A DNA stretch of 51,562 bases, taken from contig DASYUL010000047.1 in assembly GCA_036001245.1 (NCBI GenBank), positions 1-51,562 on the forward strand, read 5' to 3'. Both the position numbers and the translations under genes were made by a program. A model generated the notes under the pieces. The model was not told where the DNA came from. It did no database searches and saw only the letters and a list, made by a program, of their open reading frames with translations. The stretch's first letter is position 1, and every line of letters starts with the position of its first letter. Positions 33,264 through 41,025 of this stretch are shown here, in pieces. The stretch is from Gp7-AA6 sp036001245 (GTDB lineage: Bacteria; Acidobacteriota; Thermoanaerobaculia; UBA5066; Gp7-AA6).

Positions 33264-34270
33264 TCTTTTCGCCGCAGGCCGGCAATCCCCGCCTCCTGCG
33301 GGCGTACGACCTGATCTCCGAGAAGCTCGCCCTCGTCGAGGAGGAGCTCCTCCTCCACTTCCGCTCTCCGATTCCCACGATCGACCGGATCGGCGGGCAC
33401 CTCGCGCAGGGCGGCGGAAAGCGCATCCGGCCCGCGCTCCTGCTTCTCTCCGCCCGCCTTCTCGGTTACGACGAGAGGGACCGGCGGGACGTCCGCTACG
33501 CCACGGTCGTCGAATTCATCCACACCGCGACGCTCGTGCACGACGACGTCATCGACGAGGCCCGCCTGCGCCGCGGGCGCACGTCGGCGAACGCGCGCTG
33601 GGGAAACAACCTGACGGTCCTCTTCGGCGACTACCTCTACACGAAGTCGATGGGGATCGCCCTCGACGAGGGAGATCTCACGATCCTGAAGGTCCTGTCG
33701 GACACGACGCTCTCGATGATCGAAGGCGAGATCATCGGTACGGAGAAGACCGGGAGCCTGCAGGTCACGCGCGAGGAGGCGCTCGACATCATCCGCCGCA
33801 AGACGGCCGACCTCTTTTCCGCGGCCTGTCGCATTCCGGCGCACTTCGCCCCGCGCGGAGACCTCGTCGCGGCGGAGCGGCTCGCCGAGTACGGGCGGTG
33901 CCTCGGCGTCGCATTCCAGCTCATCGACGATCTGCTCGACTACACGGGCAGCGTCGCCGCGACCGGCAAGCCCGTACTGAACGACCTTCGCGAGGGAAAG
34001 CTGACGATGCCGCTCCTGCTTTCGCTCCCGCGGGCGAGCGACGCCGAGCGCGCGAGCGTGGCGCAGGTGATGCGCGAGCGCGAGTTCGACAGCGTCGCGC
34101 CCTCGGAGATTCTCGGGATTGCGGAACGGCACGGAGGTCTGGGGGAGACCCGCGCGCTCGCCCGCGACTACGCCGGCGCGGCCCGCGTGGCGCTCGGCTC
34201 CTTCCCCGAATCGGACGCCAAGGACGGACTCCTGCTCGCGACCGAGTCCATCATCGATCGCGTCGGCTGA
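33260..34270 (+). CDS. Trans-polyprenyl diphosphate synthase (IspB/HepT type)
   Basis: 336 residues. Aspartate-rich motifs VHDDVIDEARLRRGRTSAN (about residue 95) and QLIDDLLDYTG (about 218) with GGKRIRPALLLL upstream. It elongates isoprenyl diphosphate to a long chain, probably the quinone side chain or an undecaprenyl-type carrier. A long-chain rather than farnesyl product is likely from the residue pattern before DDVID (FIHTATLVHDD). It overlaps yajQ (ATGA). Confidence 0.93.
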   Translation: MIFSPQAGNPRLLRAYDLISEKLALVEEELLLHFRSPIPTIDRIGGHLAQGGGKRIRPALLLLSARLLGYDERDRRDVRYATVVEFIHTATLVHDDVIDEARLRRGRTSANARWGNNLTVLFGDYLYTKSMGIALDEGDLTILKVLSDTTLSMIEGEIIGTEKTGSLQVTREEALDIIRRKTADLFSAACRIPAHFAPRGDLVAAERLAEYGRCLGVAFQLIDDLLDYTGSVAATGKPVLNDLREGKLTMPLLLSLPRASDAERASVAQVMREREFDSVAPSEILGIAERHGGLGETRALARDYAGAARVALGSFPESDAKDGLLLATESIIDRVG

Positions 34271-34341
34271 GATCGCCGCGCGCCTTTCCGGATTCGGAGA
34301 ACTTCTCCAGAAACCTTTTTTCATTCGGAATACCTGTCCGA

Positions 34342-34358
34342 CCGCCCGTCGCGGGCGG
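34342..34358. terminator. GC-rich hairpin after the polyprenyl synthase gene
   Basis: CCGCCCG-TCG-CGGGCGG, 7 perfect base pairs, 70 nt after the stop and without a T-run. Role uncertain. Confidence 0.4.
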
Positions 34359-34408
34359 GGTGCATCCGACTAAAGTAAGGCGCGTACCCTTTTCTGCCGA
34401 AAATTTTC

Positions 34409-34436
34409 TTGAGTTCCGCCAGTCTACCCCTATACT
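34409..34436 (+). promoter_or_regulatory. Sigma70-like promoter of the TPR gene
   Basis: TTGAGT (34409-34414), 16-nt spacer, TATACT (34431-34436). The region is clearly richer in A/T than its surroundings. The ATG at 34451 follows 14 nt after the -10 box. Confidence 0.65.
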
Positions 34437-34450
34437 CATTTCAGAACCCG

Positions 34451-34822
34451 ATGGCGCGGCATCCGAACTCGATCCACGCGCTGGCGACCAGCCTGCGGCA
34501 GCTTCCCTTTTTCTCGGCGCGCCGGGACCCCGCCGGAGAGGCGCGGCTCTACGTGCGAAGGGCTCTGACCGCCGCGGCCGAGGAGCGCTACGACGTGGCG
34601 CTGGTGTTCTGCCAGAAGGCTCTCGCCGCCGCTCCGGGTGACCTCGCGGCGAGGCTCCTCGTCGGACGCATCTACCACCACGCCTACGAGGACGTGGACC
34701 GGGCGGTCGAGGCGTATCGCAAGGTGATCACTCTTGCCGGATACGACGCGGACAACCCGTACTGTCTCGCGGCCCGCGAAGCGCTGGACGCGCTCGTCAA
34801 AGACGTGAACGGTGAACAGTAG
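34451..34822 (+). CDS. Small tetratricopeptide-repeat-like protein
   Basis: 123 residues from the ATG after the promoter. LYVRRALTAAAEERYDVALVFCQKALAAAPGDLAARLLVGRIYHHAYEDVDRAVEAYRKVITLAG is a run of TPR-like helix pairs, about two repeats. No signal peptide; probably cytoplasmic scaffold. The C-terminal VNGEQ is encoded by a GTGAACRGTGAACAG repeat. An upstream TTG in frame (34409) is inside the promoter and is rejected. Confidence 0.75.
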   Translation: MARHPNSIHALATSLRQLPFFSARRDPAGEARLYVRRALTAAAEERYDVALVFCQKALAAAPGDLAARLLVGRIYHHAYEDVDRAVEAYRKVITLAGYDADNPYCLAAREALDALVKDVNGEQ

Positions 34823-34873
34823 CCGGTAAACAGAAGCCCCGGTTCCGTTCGCTGTTCACTGTTTACTGTTGAC
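34805..34873. repeat. Inverted GTGAACAG word repeat between convergent genes
   Basis: Left arm 34805-34833 (GTGAACGGTGAACAGTAG...GGTAAACAG), right arm 34852-34873 (the complement, CTGTTCACTGTTTACTGTTGAC). The arms contain the stop codons of both convergent genes, so the C-terminal tails VNGEQ and VNSKQ both come from it. It may fold as a bidirectional terminator. Confidence 0.8.
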
Positions 34874-35497
34874 TTCTTCCGGCCGCGGGACTTGCGGCCA
34901 GCGCCACGGGTACATGGGCGGCCTGCCCCAGACGGCAGGCCGGTAGCGGCCTCCGGAAGAAATCGCCCTTCGGTCCGGGTCCACGCTCCACCGCCCGTCC
35001 GAGACGACCGCGTCGCGGCCCCACTCGGACACGTCGAGGGAAAAGAGAAGCCCGCCGATCCCCGTGTCGCTTCCCGACTCGATCGCGATCCGGTTGACGC
35101 CGGGCCGAAGATACTGCGCGACCTCGTAGAGCGCGAGCGGGTCGCCGGGCCGTTGCCGCGCTCCTCCCACGCGCCGCCCGTTCAACCAGAGGACGTGCCA
35201 GCGATCGCCGAAGACCTTCGCGGTCGCGCGCATCGGCGTTCGATCGAGCACGACGTCTCGCGTCGCGACGAACGAGAGCGCCCGGGGCTCGCGGACGTCC
35301 CGGGAGTACCAGATCCAGCGCGCCGCTCCGGTCCTCGAATACTCGCGGTCCGCGTGCGCGCCCAGGGTGGCCCGGACCGCCGCGAACGCCGCAATCGCGA
35401 CGGCGAGGCCGTAAGCCCAGGCGAACGCCGGGCGCGACCACAGCGATCGACCCGTGGGGGCGGGGCTTTCCCTTCCTTGACCGATCTCGGGCGGCAC
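34856..35497 (-). CDS. Membrane-anchored protein with galactose-binding-like domain, function unknown
   Basis: 213 residues. One N-terminal membrane segment (AFAWAYGLAVAIAAFAAVRAT, about 26-46), then a domain with ARWIWYSRD, WHVLWLNGRRVGG, YEVAQYLRPGVNRIAIES and VVSDGRWSVDPD, the pattern of galactose-binding-like beta-sandwiches found as accessory domains in glycosidases. No enzymatic domain is attached. The start is GTG. The final VNSKQ is repeat-derived. Probably a periplasm-facing carbohydrate binder; that is inference. Confidence 0.65.
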   Translation of the reverse strand: MPPEIGQGRESPAPTGRSLWSRPAFAWAYGLAVAIAAFAAVRATLGAHADREYSRTGAARWIWYSRDVREPRALSFVATRDVVLDRTPMRATAKVFGDRWHVLWLNGRRVGGARQRPGDPLALYEVAQYLRPGVNRIAIESGSDTGIGGLLFSLDVSEWGRDAVVSDGRWSVDPDRRAISSGGRYRPAVWGRPPMYPWRWPQVPRPEEVNSKQ

Positions 35498-35505
35498 GCT
35501 ACTCT
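35477..35505 (+). promoter_or_regulatory. Probable kdsB promoter
   Basis: TTGACC (35477-35482), 17-nt spacer, TACTCT (35500-35505), overlapped by TATAGT (35505-35510). The kdsB ATG is at 35523. It lies inside the 5' end of the divergent gene. Confidence 0.5.
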
Positions 35506-35522
35506 ATAGTCCCGATGTCTTC

Positions 35523-36314
35523 ATGAAAGTCATCGGAGTAATTCCCGCCCGCTACGCCTCGGTCCGATTCCCCGGAAAACCCCTCGCTCCCCTCGCCGGC
35601 AGGCCCATGGTCCTCCACGTGCTGGCGGCGGCGCGGGCGGCGCGCCGGCTCGACCGGGTGCTCGTGGCGACCGACGACGCCCGCATCGCCGACGTCGTCC
35701 GGCGCGACGGGGGCGAGGCTGTCCTGACGTCGGCCGACGCCGCGAGCGGGACGGATCGTCTGGCCGAGGCGGCGGCGAGAGTCCCCGGCGACGTGTACGT
35801 GAACGTTCAAGGGGACGAGCCTCTCATGGCGCCCGAGAACATCGACATTGCCGTCGAAACCCTCTTGGCCGGATCCGATCGCGAGATCGCGACGGTCGCG
35901 GTGGCGATCGACGCCGCGGAAGCCGCGGACCCGAACGTCGTCAAGGTGGCGGTCGCGGGAGACGGCCGGGCGCTGTATTTCTCGCGGGCGCCGATCCCGT
36001 ACTCCCGGTCCGGCCGGCCCGACTATCGGAAGCACCTCGGGCTCTACGCCTATCGCGCGGCGACGCTGCCGAAGCTGGCGGCCCTGCCGCCGTCCGCCCT
36101 CGAGCGCATGGAGTCCCTGGAACAGCTGCGGTGGCTGGAGGCGGGCTGGTCGGTCTGGGTCGGGCCGGCGCGGTCGGATTCGATCGGAGTGGACACCCCG
36201 GAAGACCTCGAAAAAGCGGAGAACATCCTGCAAAGTCGCGGGGACAGGCCCTACGGGCCCGCACCCGCAACAGTTGGCCGACTCGGAAAGAGCGTGAAGG
36301 AGGTGGTTCGATGA
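35523..36314 (+). CDS. kdsB: 3-deoxy-manno-octulosonate cytidylyltransferase
   Basis: 263 residues. IGVIPARYASVRFPGKPLAPLAGRPM is the KdsB opening, with VLVATDDARIAD, VYVNVQGDEPLMAPENID (the QGDEP motif) and RKHLGLYAYRAATL. It makes CMP-Kdo for lipid A/core assembly. It is slightly longer than usual, with a 25-residue C-terminal tail. It overlaps pyrG (ATGA); the neighbour supplies CTP, its substrate. Confidence 0.96.
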   Translation: MKVIGVIPARYASVRFPGKPLAPLAGRPMVLHVLAAARAARRLDRVLVATDDARIADVVRRDGGEAVLTSADAASGTDRLAEAAARVPGDVYVNVQGDEPLMAPENIDIAVETLLAGSDREIATVAVAIDAAEAADPNVVKVAVAGDGRALYFSRAPIPYSRSGRPDYRKHLGLYAYRAATLPKLAALPPSALERMESLEQLRWLEAGWSVWVGPARSDSIGVDTPEDLEKAENILQSRGDRPYGPAPATVGRLGKSVKEVVR

Positions 36315-37981
36315 GCGCCAAGTACGTTTTCGTGACCGGCGGAGTCGTGTCCTCGCTCGGCAAGGGGATCGCGGCGGCGTCGATCGGGGCCCTGCTCGAG
36401 GCGCGCGGCTTCAAGGTCGCGCTCGCGAAGTTCGACCCGTACATCAACGTGGACCCCGGCACGATGTCACCGTTCCAGCACGGCGAGGTCTACGTCACAG
36501 ACGACGGCGCCGAAACCGACCTCGACCTGGGTCACTACGAGCGGTTCACCTCCGAGACGACCTCGCGCGTCAACAACACGACGGCGGGCCGAATCTACGC
36601 GACGGTGATCGAGCGCGAACGGCGCGGCGACTATCTCGGGAAAACGGTGCAGGTCGTCCCCCACATCACCGACGAGATCAAGGAGTCGGTGCGGAAGGTC
36701 GGCCCCGACGCCGACGTCGTGCTGATCGAGATCGGCGGAACCGTCGGCGACATCGAATCGCTGCCCTTCCTGGAGGCGATCCGCCAGATCCGGCAGGAGG
36801 CCGGTCGCGGCAACGCCGTCAACGTGCACCTGACGCTCGTCCCCTACATCAAGGCGTCCGACGAGCTGAAGACGAAGCCGACCCAGCACTCCGTCAAGGA
36901 CCTCCTTTCGATCGGCATCCAGCCGGACGTCCTCCTCTGCCGGAGCGACCGGCCTCTGCCGCCCGACGTCAAGCGCAAGATCTCGCTCTTCTGCAACGTG
37001 CCGGTCGAGGCCGTCATCAACGCCAAGGACGTCCCGTCGATTTACGAGGTCCCGCTGCAGTTCGCCGCGGAGGGGCTCGACGAGATCCTGCTCGACCAGC
37101 TCAATCTGCCGCACTACGACCGCGACCTGTCGAAGTGGGAAAGCCTCGTCAACCGCATCAAGAACCCGTCCGGCCAGGTCGAGATCGCGGTCGTCGGAAA
37201 GTACGTGGACTACGGCGACTCGTACAAGTCGTTGAACGAGGCGCTCGCGCACGGCGGGATCGCGAACAACGTTCGCGTGAAGCTCCAGTACGTCGACGCC
37301 GAGACGCTCGAGAACGAGCAGTATCCCGAGGCGCTCGTCCGCGCGGACGCGGTGCTGGTGCCGGGCGGCTTCGGGCGGCGCGGCGTCGAAGGGATGATGC
37401 GCGCCATCCAATACGCCCGCGAGAAGAAGGTCCCGTTCTTCGGCATCTGCCTCGGCCTGCAGGCGGCCGTGATCGAGTACGCGCGGCACGTCGCAGGGCT
37501 CGCGGGCGCCAACTCGACGGAGTTCGAGGAGGAGCCGAAGTCCAAGGTGATCTTCAAGCTGCGCGACCTGATCGGGGTCGAGGCTCTCGGCGGAACGATG
37601 CGCCTCGGCAAGTACCCCTGCGAGCTCTCCCCCGGCTCCTTCGCGGCCCGCGCTTACGGCGAGAGCCTGATCTCGGAAAGGCACCGCCACCGTTACGAGG
37701 TCAACCACGAGTTCGTGCCGCGCCTGAAGGAAGCGGGCATGTCCTTCACGGGCATGTCGCCGGACAAGAAGTTCGTCGAGATCATCGAGCTGCACGACGA
37801 CCATCCCTGGTTCCTCGGTTGCCAGTTCCATCCGGAGCTGAAGAGCAAGCCGTTCGCGTGTCACCCGCTCTTCCGCGACTTCATCCGGGCCGCGAAAGCG
37901 CACCGCGGCGCGCGGGAAGTCGAAATGGATGCGGAGCGAGAGGTCGCGGCGCGCGGGAACCGGCGCGCAGATTCCGCCTAG
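36311..37981 (+). CDS. pyrG: CTP synthase
   Basis: 556 residues. Synthase domain: KYVFVTGGVVSSLGKGIAAASIGALL, KFDPYINVDPGTMSPFQHGEVYVTDDGAETDLDLGHYERF. Glutamine amidotransferase: FFGICLGLQAAVIEYAR with nucleophile Cys, and CQFHPELKSKPF with catalytic His-x-Glu. It makes CTP from UTP and glutamine. The ATG at 36311 has an AAGGAGG site and overlaps the kdsB stop. Confidence 0.99.
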   Translation: MSAKYVFVTGGVVSSLGKGIAAASIGALLEARGFKVALAKFDPYINVDPGTMSPFQHGEVYVTDDGAETDLDLGHYERFTSETTSRVNNTTAGRIYATVIERERRGDYLGKTVQVVPHITDEIKESVRKVGPDADVVLIEIGGTVGDIESLPFLEAIRQIRQEAGRGNAVNVHLTLVPYIKASDELKTKPTQHSVKDLLSIGIQPDVLLCRSDRPLPPDVKRKISLFCNVPVEAVINAKDVPSIYEVPLQFAAEGLDEILLDQLNLPHYDRDLSKWESLVNRIKNPSGQVEIAVVGKYVDYGDSYKSLNEALAHGGIANNVRVKLQYVDAETLENEQYPEALVRADAVLVPGGFGRRGVEGMMRAIQYAREKKVPFFGICLGLQAAVIEYARHVAGLAGANSTEFEEEPKSKVIFKLRDLIGVEALGGTMRLGKYPCELSPGSFAARAYGESLISERHRHRYEVNHEFVPRLKEAGMSFTGMSPDKKFVEIIELHDDHPWFLGCQFHPELKSKPFACHPLFRDFIRAAKAHRGAREVEMDAEREVAARGNRRADSA

Positions 37982-38009
37982 GGCCTAGACGTTCTAGATC
38001 CGTCCCCGG

Positions 38010-38168
38010 CTAATCATCGTCGCTCGCGTCGCGGAGGCCATCCGCCTCAGCCGCGGCAAACTCCTTTGCGATCGCCGCGCACTCCGCTCGAATCGCCGGA
38101 TCGGCGCCCATTCTCGCCATGGCTTCTTCGAAGTTCTGCGCCGTTTTTACGGGAATCTTGTCGGACAT
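38010..38168 (-). CDS. Small antitoxin-like protein, unpaired
   Basis: 52 residues: MSDKIPVKTAQNFEEAMARMG, then DPAIRAECAAIAKEFAAAEADGL and an acidic end DASDDD. A GGGAG ribosome site precedes the ATG. The pattern 'DPxIRxExAxIxxEFAxxEADGL' is that of small antitoxins next to PemK/MazF-type toxins, but no toxin gene is in reach (pyrG is on one side, kdsA on the other). Codon use at third positions is mixed. Could be an orphan antitoxin or an unrelated small regulator; the call rests on pattern only. Confidence 0.55.
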   Translation of the reverse strand: MSDKIPVKTAQNFEEAMARMGADPAIRAECAAIAKEFAAAEADGLRDASDDD

Positions 38169-38267
38169 GCGCGACTCCCTGGAACACTTACTGTATTACC
38201 TGGAACGGCCCTTGGGACCCGCTCCGCGGCCTGCTGTTGTTATCTTTGGGCCGAGATCGGCACAGCG

Positions 38268-39161
38268 ATGCAGGTTCACTCCCGAGAGGTCCGGAAAGTT
38301 TCGATTGCGTCCGGCTACGAGATCGGCGGCGACGCCCCTCCCCTCTTTTTCGCCGGTCCGTGCGTCATCGAGTCGCGCGCGCATGCGGTCTCAATGGGAA
38401 AGCGCCTCGCGCAGATCGCGGAGCAGACCGGTGCAAAGATCGTCTACAAGTCGTCCTTCGACAAGGCCAATCGCTCCTCGCGCGATTCGTTCCGGGGACC
38501 GGGTCTCGCCGAGGGACTCGACATCCTGGCCGAGGTCAAGGCGGCGACCGGCCTGCCCCTTCTGTCCGACGTGCACGAGCCCGGTCAGGTCGAGGCGGCG
38601 GCGCGCGTCCTCGACGTCCTCCAGATCCCCGCGTTCCTGTCGCGCCAGACGGACCTTCTCGTCGCGGCCGCGGAGACCGGAAAGCCCTTGAACGTCAAGA
38701 AGGGGCAGTTCCTCGCGCCGGACGACATGGACAAAGTGGTCGAGAAGTGCCGCGCCGCCGGCAACGAGAAGCTGATGCTGTGCGAGCGCGGGACCTCGTT
38801 CGGGTACCACGACCTCGTCGTCGACATGCGCTCGTTCGCGGTCATGCGCCGGCTCGGGTATCCGATCGTTTACGACGCCACGCACTCACTGCAGCTTCCC
38901 GGCGGCGGAAAGGAGACCGGTGGTTTGAAGCAGTACACGCCGGTGCTCGCTCGCGCGGCGGCGGCTACGGGTTGCGTGGACGGCTTCTTCCTCGAGGTGC
39001 ACGACGACCCGGACCACGCGCTCTCCGACTCCTCGACGCAGCTCGACGTGCGCACGCTGCCGGACCTGATCCTCTCCGTGACCGCGATCGCCGCGCTGGC
39101 GCGAGAAAGAGCCGGCGAGAAGACTCCTCACGACGCCATCTCTTCTTCCTCCACGTCGTAG
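38268..39161 (+). CDS. kdsA: 3-deoxy-8-phosphooctulonate synthase (Kdo-8-P synthase)
   Basis: 297 residues. FFAGPCVIESRAHAVSMGKRLAQ, YKSSFDKANRSSRDSFRGPG, LLSDVHEPGQVEAA, LLVAAAETGKPLNVKKGQFLAP, RGTSFGYHDLVVDMRS and YDATHSLQLPGG are the complete KdsA series. It condenses arabinose-5-phosphate with PEP. The last codons (SSSSTS) overlap the antisense end of the DedA-rhodanese gene. A TTATCT-like -10 element lies upstream at about 38234. Confidence 0.98.
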   Translation: MQVHSREVRKVSIASGYEIGGDAPPLFFAGPCVIESRAHAVSMGKRLAQIAEQTGAKIVYKSSFDKANRSSRDSFRGPGLAEGLDILAEVKAATGLPLLSDVHEPGQVEAAARVLDVLQIPAFLSRQTDLLVAAAETGKPLNVKKGQFLAPDDMDKVVEKCRAAGNEKLMLCERGTSFGYHDLVVDMRSFAVMRRLGYPIVYDATHSLQLPGGGKETGGLKQYTPVLARAAAATGCVDGFFLEVHDDPDHALSDSSTQLDVRTLPDLILSVTAIAALARERAGEKTPHDAISSSSTS

Positions 39162-40072
39162 CCGGCGTCGACCCACGCTTCGAGGCCACCGGCGAGCGGC
39201 CGCACCTTCCTGTATCCCCTCTCGATCAACATGCGGGCCACACGGGCCGCGGACGCCTCGTTGGGTCAGGTGCAGTAGAGGACGATCTCGACTTCGGGTG
39301 GTATGCCCGGGAGCTTCGCGTCGATCTCGGAGATTCCCATCGTCATCGCGCCGGGAATGCGGCGCGGGTCGCGGCGCCGCTCCCCCTCGTGCCGAACGTC
39401 CACGACGACGGGCTTCTCCCCTTTCTCGAAGAGCTTCCGCAACTCTTCGACGCTGATCCGGGCCATCCGCAGGGCCTTGTAGAACCGGCGACGCTGCCAC
39501 CACTTGAAGAGCACGAAGAGGACGAGGGCGGCCGCCAGGAGATAGAGCGCTCCGGTGCCGAGACCCTCCAGGAACGCCAGGACGTCCTCGATCGCGCGGT
39601 GAAAGACGAACCCGACGAGGAGCGCTCCGCCGGCCCACAGAATCGTTCCGAGCGCGTCGTAGAACAGGAACGCCGGGAGCTTCGCCCCCATCGCGCCGGC
39701 GAGCGGCGGCGCCACCGTCGAAAAACCGGTAATGAACTTCGCGACGACCACCGACGCCATGCCCCACTTCTCGAAGATCCCTTCGGTCTGCCGGACGCAC
39801 GAGTCGGGCGAGAGAGAGACGCGACAGAGCGTCTTCAATACCCGGTGGCCGTACCGTCTCCCGAGGAAATACCAGACTGTGTCGGCGGCCAGCGATGCGC
39901 CGACCGCTGCGGCAAGAAGCGTCAGCAGCGACAGCTTCCCGCCCCGCGCAAGTGACCCGGCGACGAGGAGCGTCGGCAGCGCGGGGATCGGGATCCCGAT
40001 CTGCTCGACGAGCACGTTTCCGAAGACGAGCGCGACTCCGTACTTCGTGACGTAAGCGACGAGCTTGCTCAT
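39128..40072 (-). CDS. DedA-rhodanese membrane protein with in-frame UGA (candidate selenoprotein)
   Basis: Residues 1-205 are a DedA/SNARE-associated membrane protein: GKLSLLTLLAAAVGASLAADTVWYFLGRRYG and ITGFSTVAPPLAGAMGAKLPAFLFYDALGTILW are its marks. A rhodanese domain follows from about residue 213 (ISVEELRKLFEKGEKPVVVDVRH) to its active-site loop VEIVLYCT. Here a UGA (39266-39268, codon 269) occurs. Beyond it the frame continues PNEASAARVARMLIERGYR, KVRPLAGGLEAWVDAGYDV for 46 codons to a second stop (39128-39130). As I recall, relatives read 'YCxCPNEASAARVA', so UGA stands where they have Cys. Read as a stop, the product is 268 residues without its C-terminus. It overlaps the dioxygenase gene (ATGA). 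Confidence 0.72.
39233..39250 (-). promoter_or_regulatory. SECIS-like hairpin downstream of the in-frame UGA
   Basis: Minus-strand RNA GCGGCC-CGUGU-GGCCCGC: six base pairs, one bulged C, loop CGUGU with GU. The loop begins 21 nt after the UGA, inside the 16-37 nt window used for bacterial SECIS models and with a G among the first two loop bases. Found by eye; not folded with software. Confidence 0.45.
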
Positions 40073-40887
40073 CTCCTCTCCGTGGGAATGAAGGCGTAGC
40101 TCGACAGCGAGAGGTTCGCGTGCTCGAACCCGCGGTTCACCTCCTCGAGCTCGTCGTCCGGCCGGGCCGCGCCAAAGGGGAAGAAGAGGGGATCGAAGTG
40201 CTCGCTCTCGGCGACGGCCCGCTCCGCGTACGGTGCCCGTTCACGGTACGAGGCCAGCCCCGGCAAGTCGCGGCGCTCGACCTTTTCGCGGACCCAGTCG
40301 TCGAACCTCCGCGCCCACCCGTCGGCCGGCCCCTCCTTCCGGTCGAGTTGCGCGAGCCGCAGGTTGTGCACGATTCCGCCGCTCCCCACGAGCAGGATCC
40401 CGCGATCCCGGAGGGGCGCGAGGGCCTTCCCCACTTCCGCGACGAGCTCCGGCTCGCGCGGCACGGGGAGGGAAATCTCGACGACCGGCACGGAGGCGTC
40501 CGGATAAAGGAGACGGAGAGGGATCCACACGCCGTGGTCCCAGCCCCGGCGTTGCTCGGGAACCGCCGCGATGCCCGCCTGCCCGAGTATCCCGACGATC
40601 TCGTTTGCGAGCGCCGGCGATCCGGGCGCGGGGTACGTCATCTCGTAGAGCGGTCGGGGAAACCCGCCGAAGTCGTAGATCAGGGAGGGTCGCGGCGCGG
40701 CCGTCACGCGGATCGGGCCGGGCGCCTCCCAGTGCGCCGAGACGATGGCGATGCCGGCAGGGTTCGGGAAGCGCTCGCCGAAAGCGGAGAGAGCGCGCGC
40801 GTGTCCCTCCCGCTCGAGCGCCAGCATCGGCGACGCGTGAGCGACGAACAGGGCGGGCGCGGGAACCGGTTCCGGCATGGCGGCCAT
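40069..40887 (-). CDS. LigB-type extradiol ring-cleavage dioxygenase (DODA/YgiD-like)
   Basis: 272 residues. ALFVAHASPMLALE, IAIVSAHWEAPGP, GWDHGVWIPLRLLYPDASVP and GSGGIVHNLRLAQL carry the metal-binding and catalytic His/Asp of LigB-family class III extradiol dioxygenases. The YgiD/4,5-DOPA dioxygenase group is the closest I can name; the natural substrate is unknown. Cytoplasmic. The ATG (MAAMPEP) might be replaced by the second ATG at residue 4. It is the first of a two-gene minus-strand unit with the DedA-rhodanese gene, which it overlaps by ATGA. Confidence 0.87.
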   Translation of the reverse strand: MAAMPEPVPAPALFVAHASPMLALEREGHARALSAFGERFPNPAGIAIVSAHWEAPGPIRVTAAPRPSLIYDFGGFPRPLYEMTYPAPGSPALANEIVGILGQAGIAAVPEQRRGWDHGVWIPLRLLYPDASVPVVEISLPVPREPELVAEVGKALAPLRDRGILLVGSGGIVHNLRLAQLDRKEGPADGWARRFDDWVREKVERRDLPGLASYRERAPYAERAVAESEHFDPLFFPFGAARPDDELEEVNRGFEHANLSLSSYAFIPTERR

Positions 40888-41025
40888 TTTCGGCTTTCCC
40901 TACGCCCGGGAAAAGCGAAGAGTTTCAACGCGCGCGCGGCGCCCGACGAACCGCCCGTCCGCTCCGTATCTTCGGCAGATGCGCGGAAAGGAGCGTCCGG
41001 CGGAGGAGGCCCACATCACGGACTC

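Noticed and set aside
39128..40072. UGA read as a general sense codon in this genome
   Set aside because: Many genes here end in TGA at places where the next gene starts, so UGA works as a normal stop. Only local recoding is possible.
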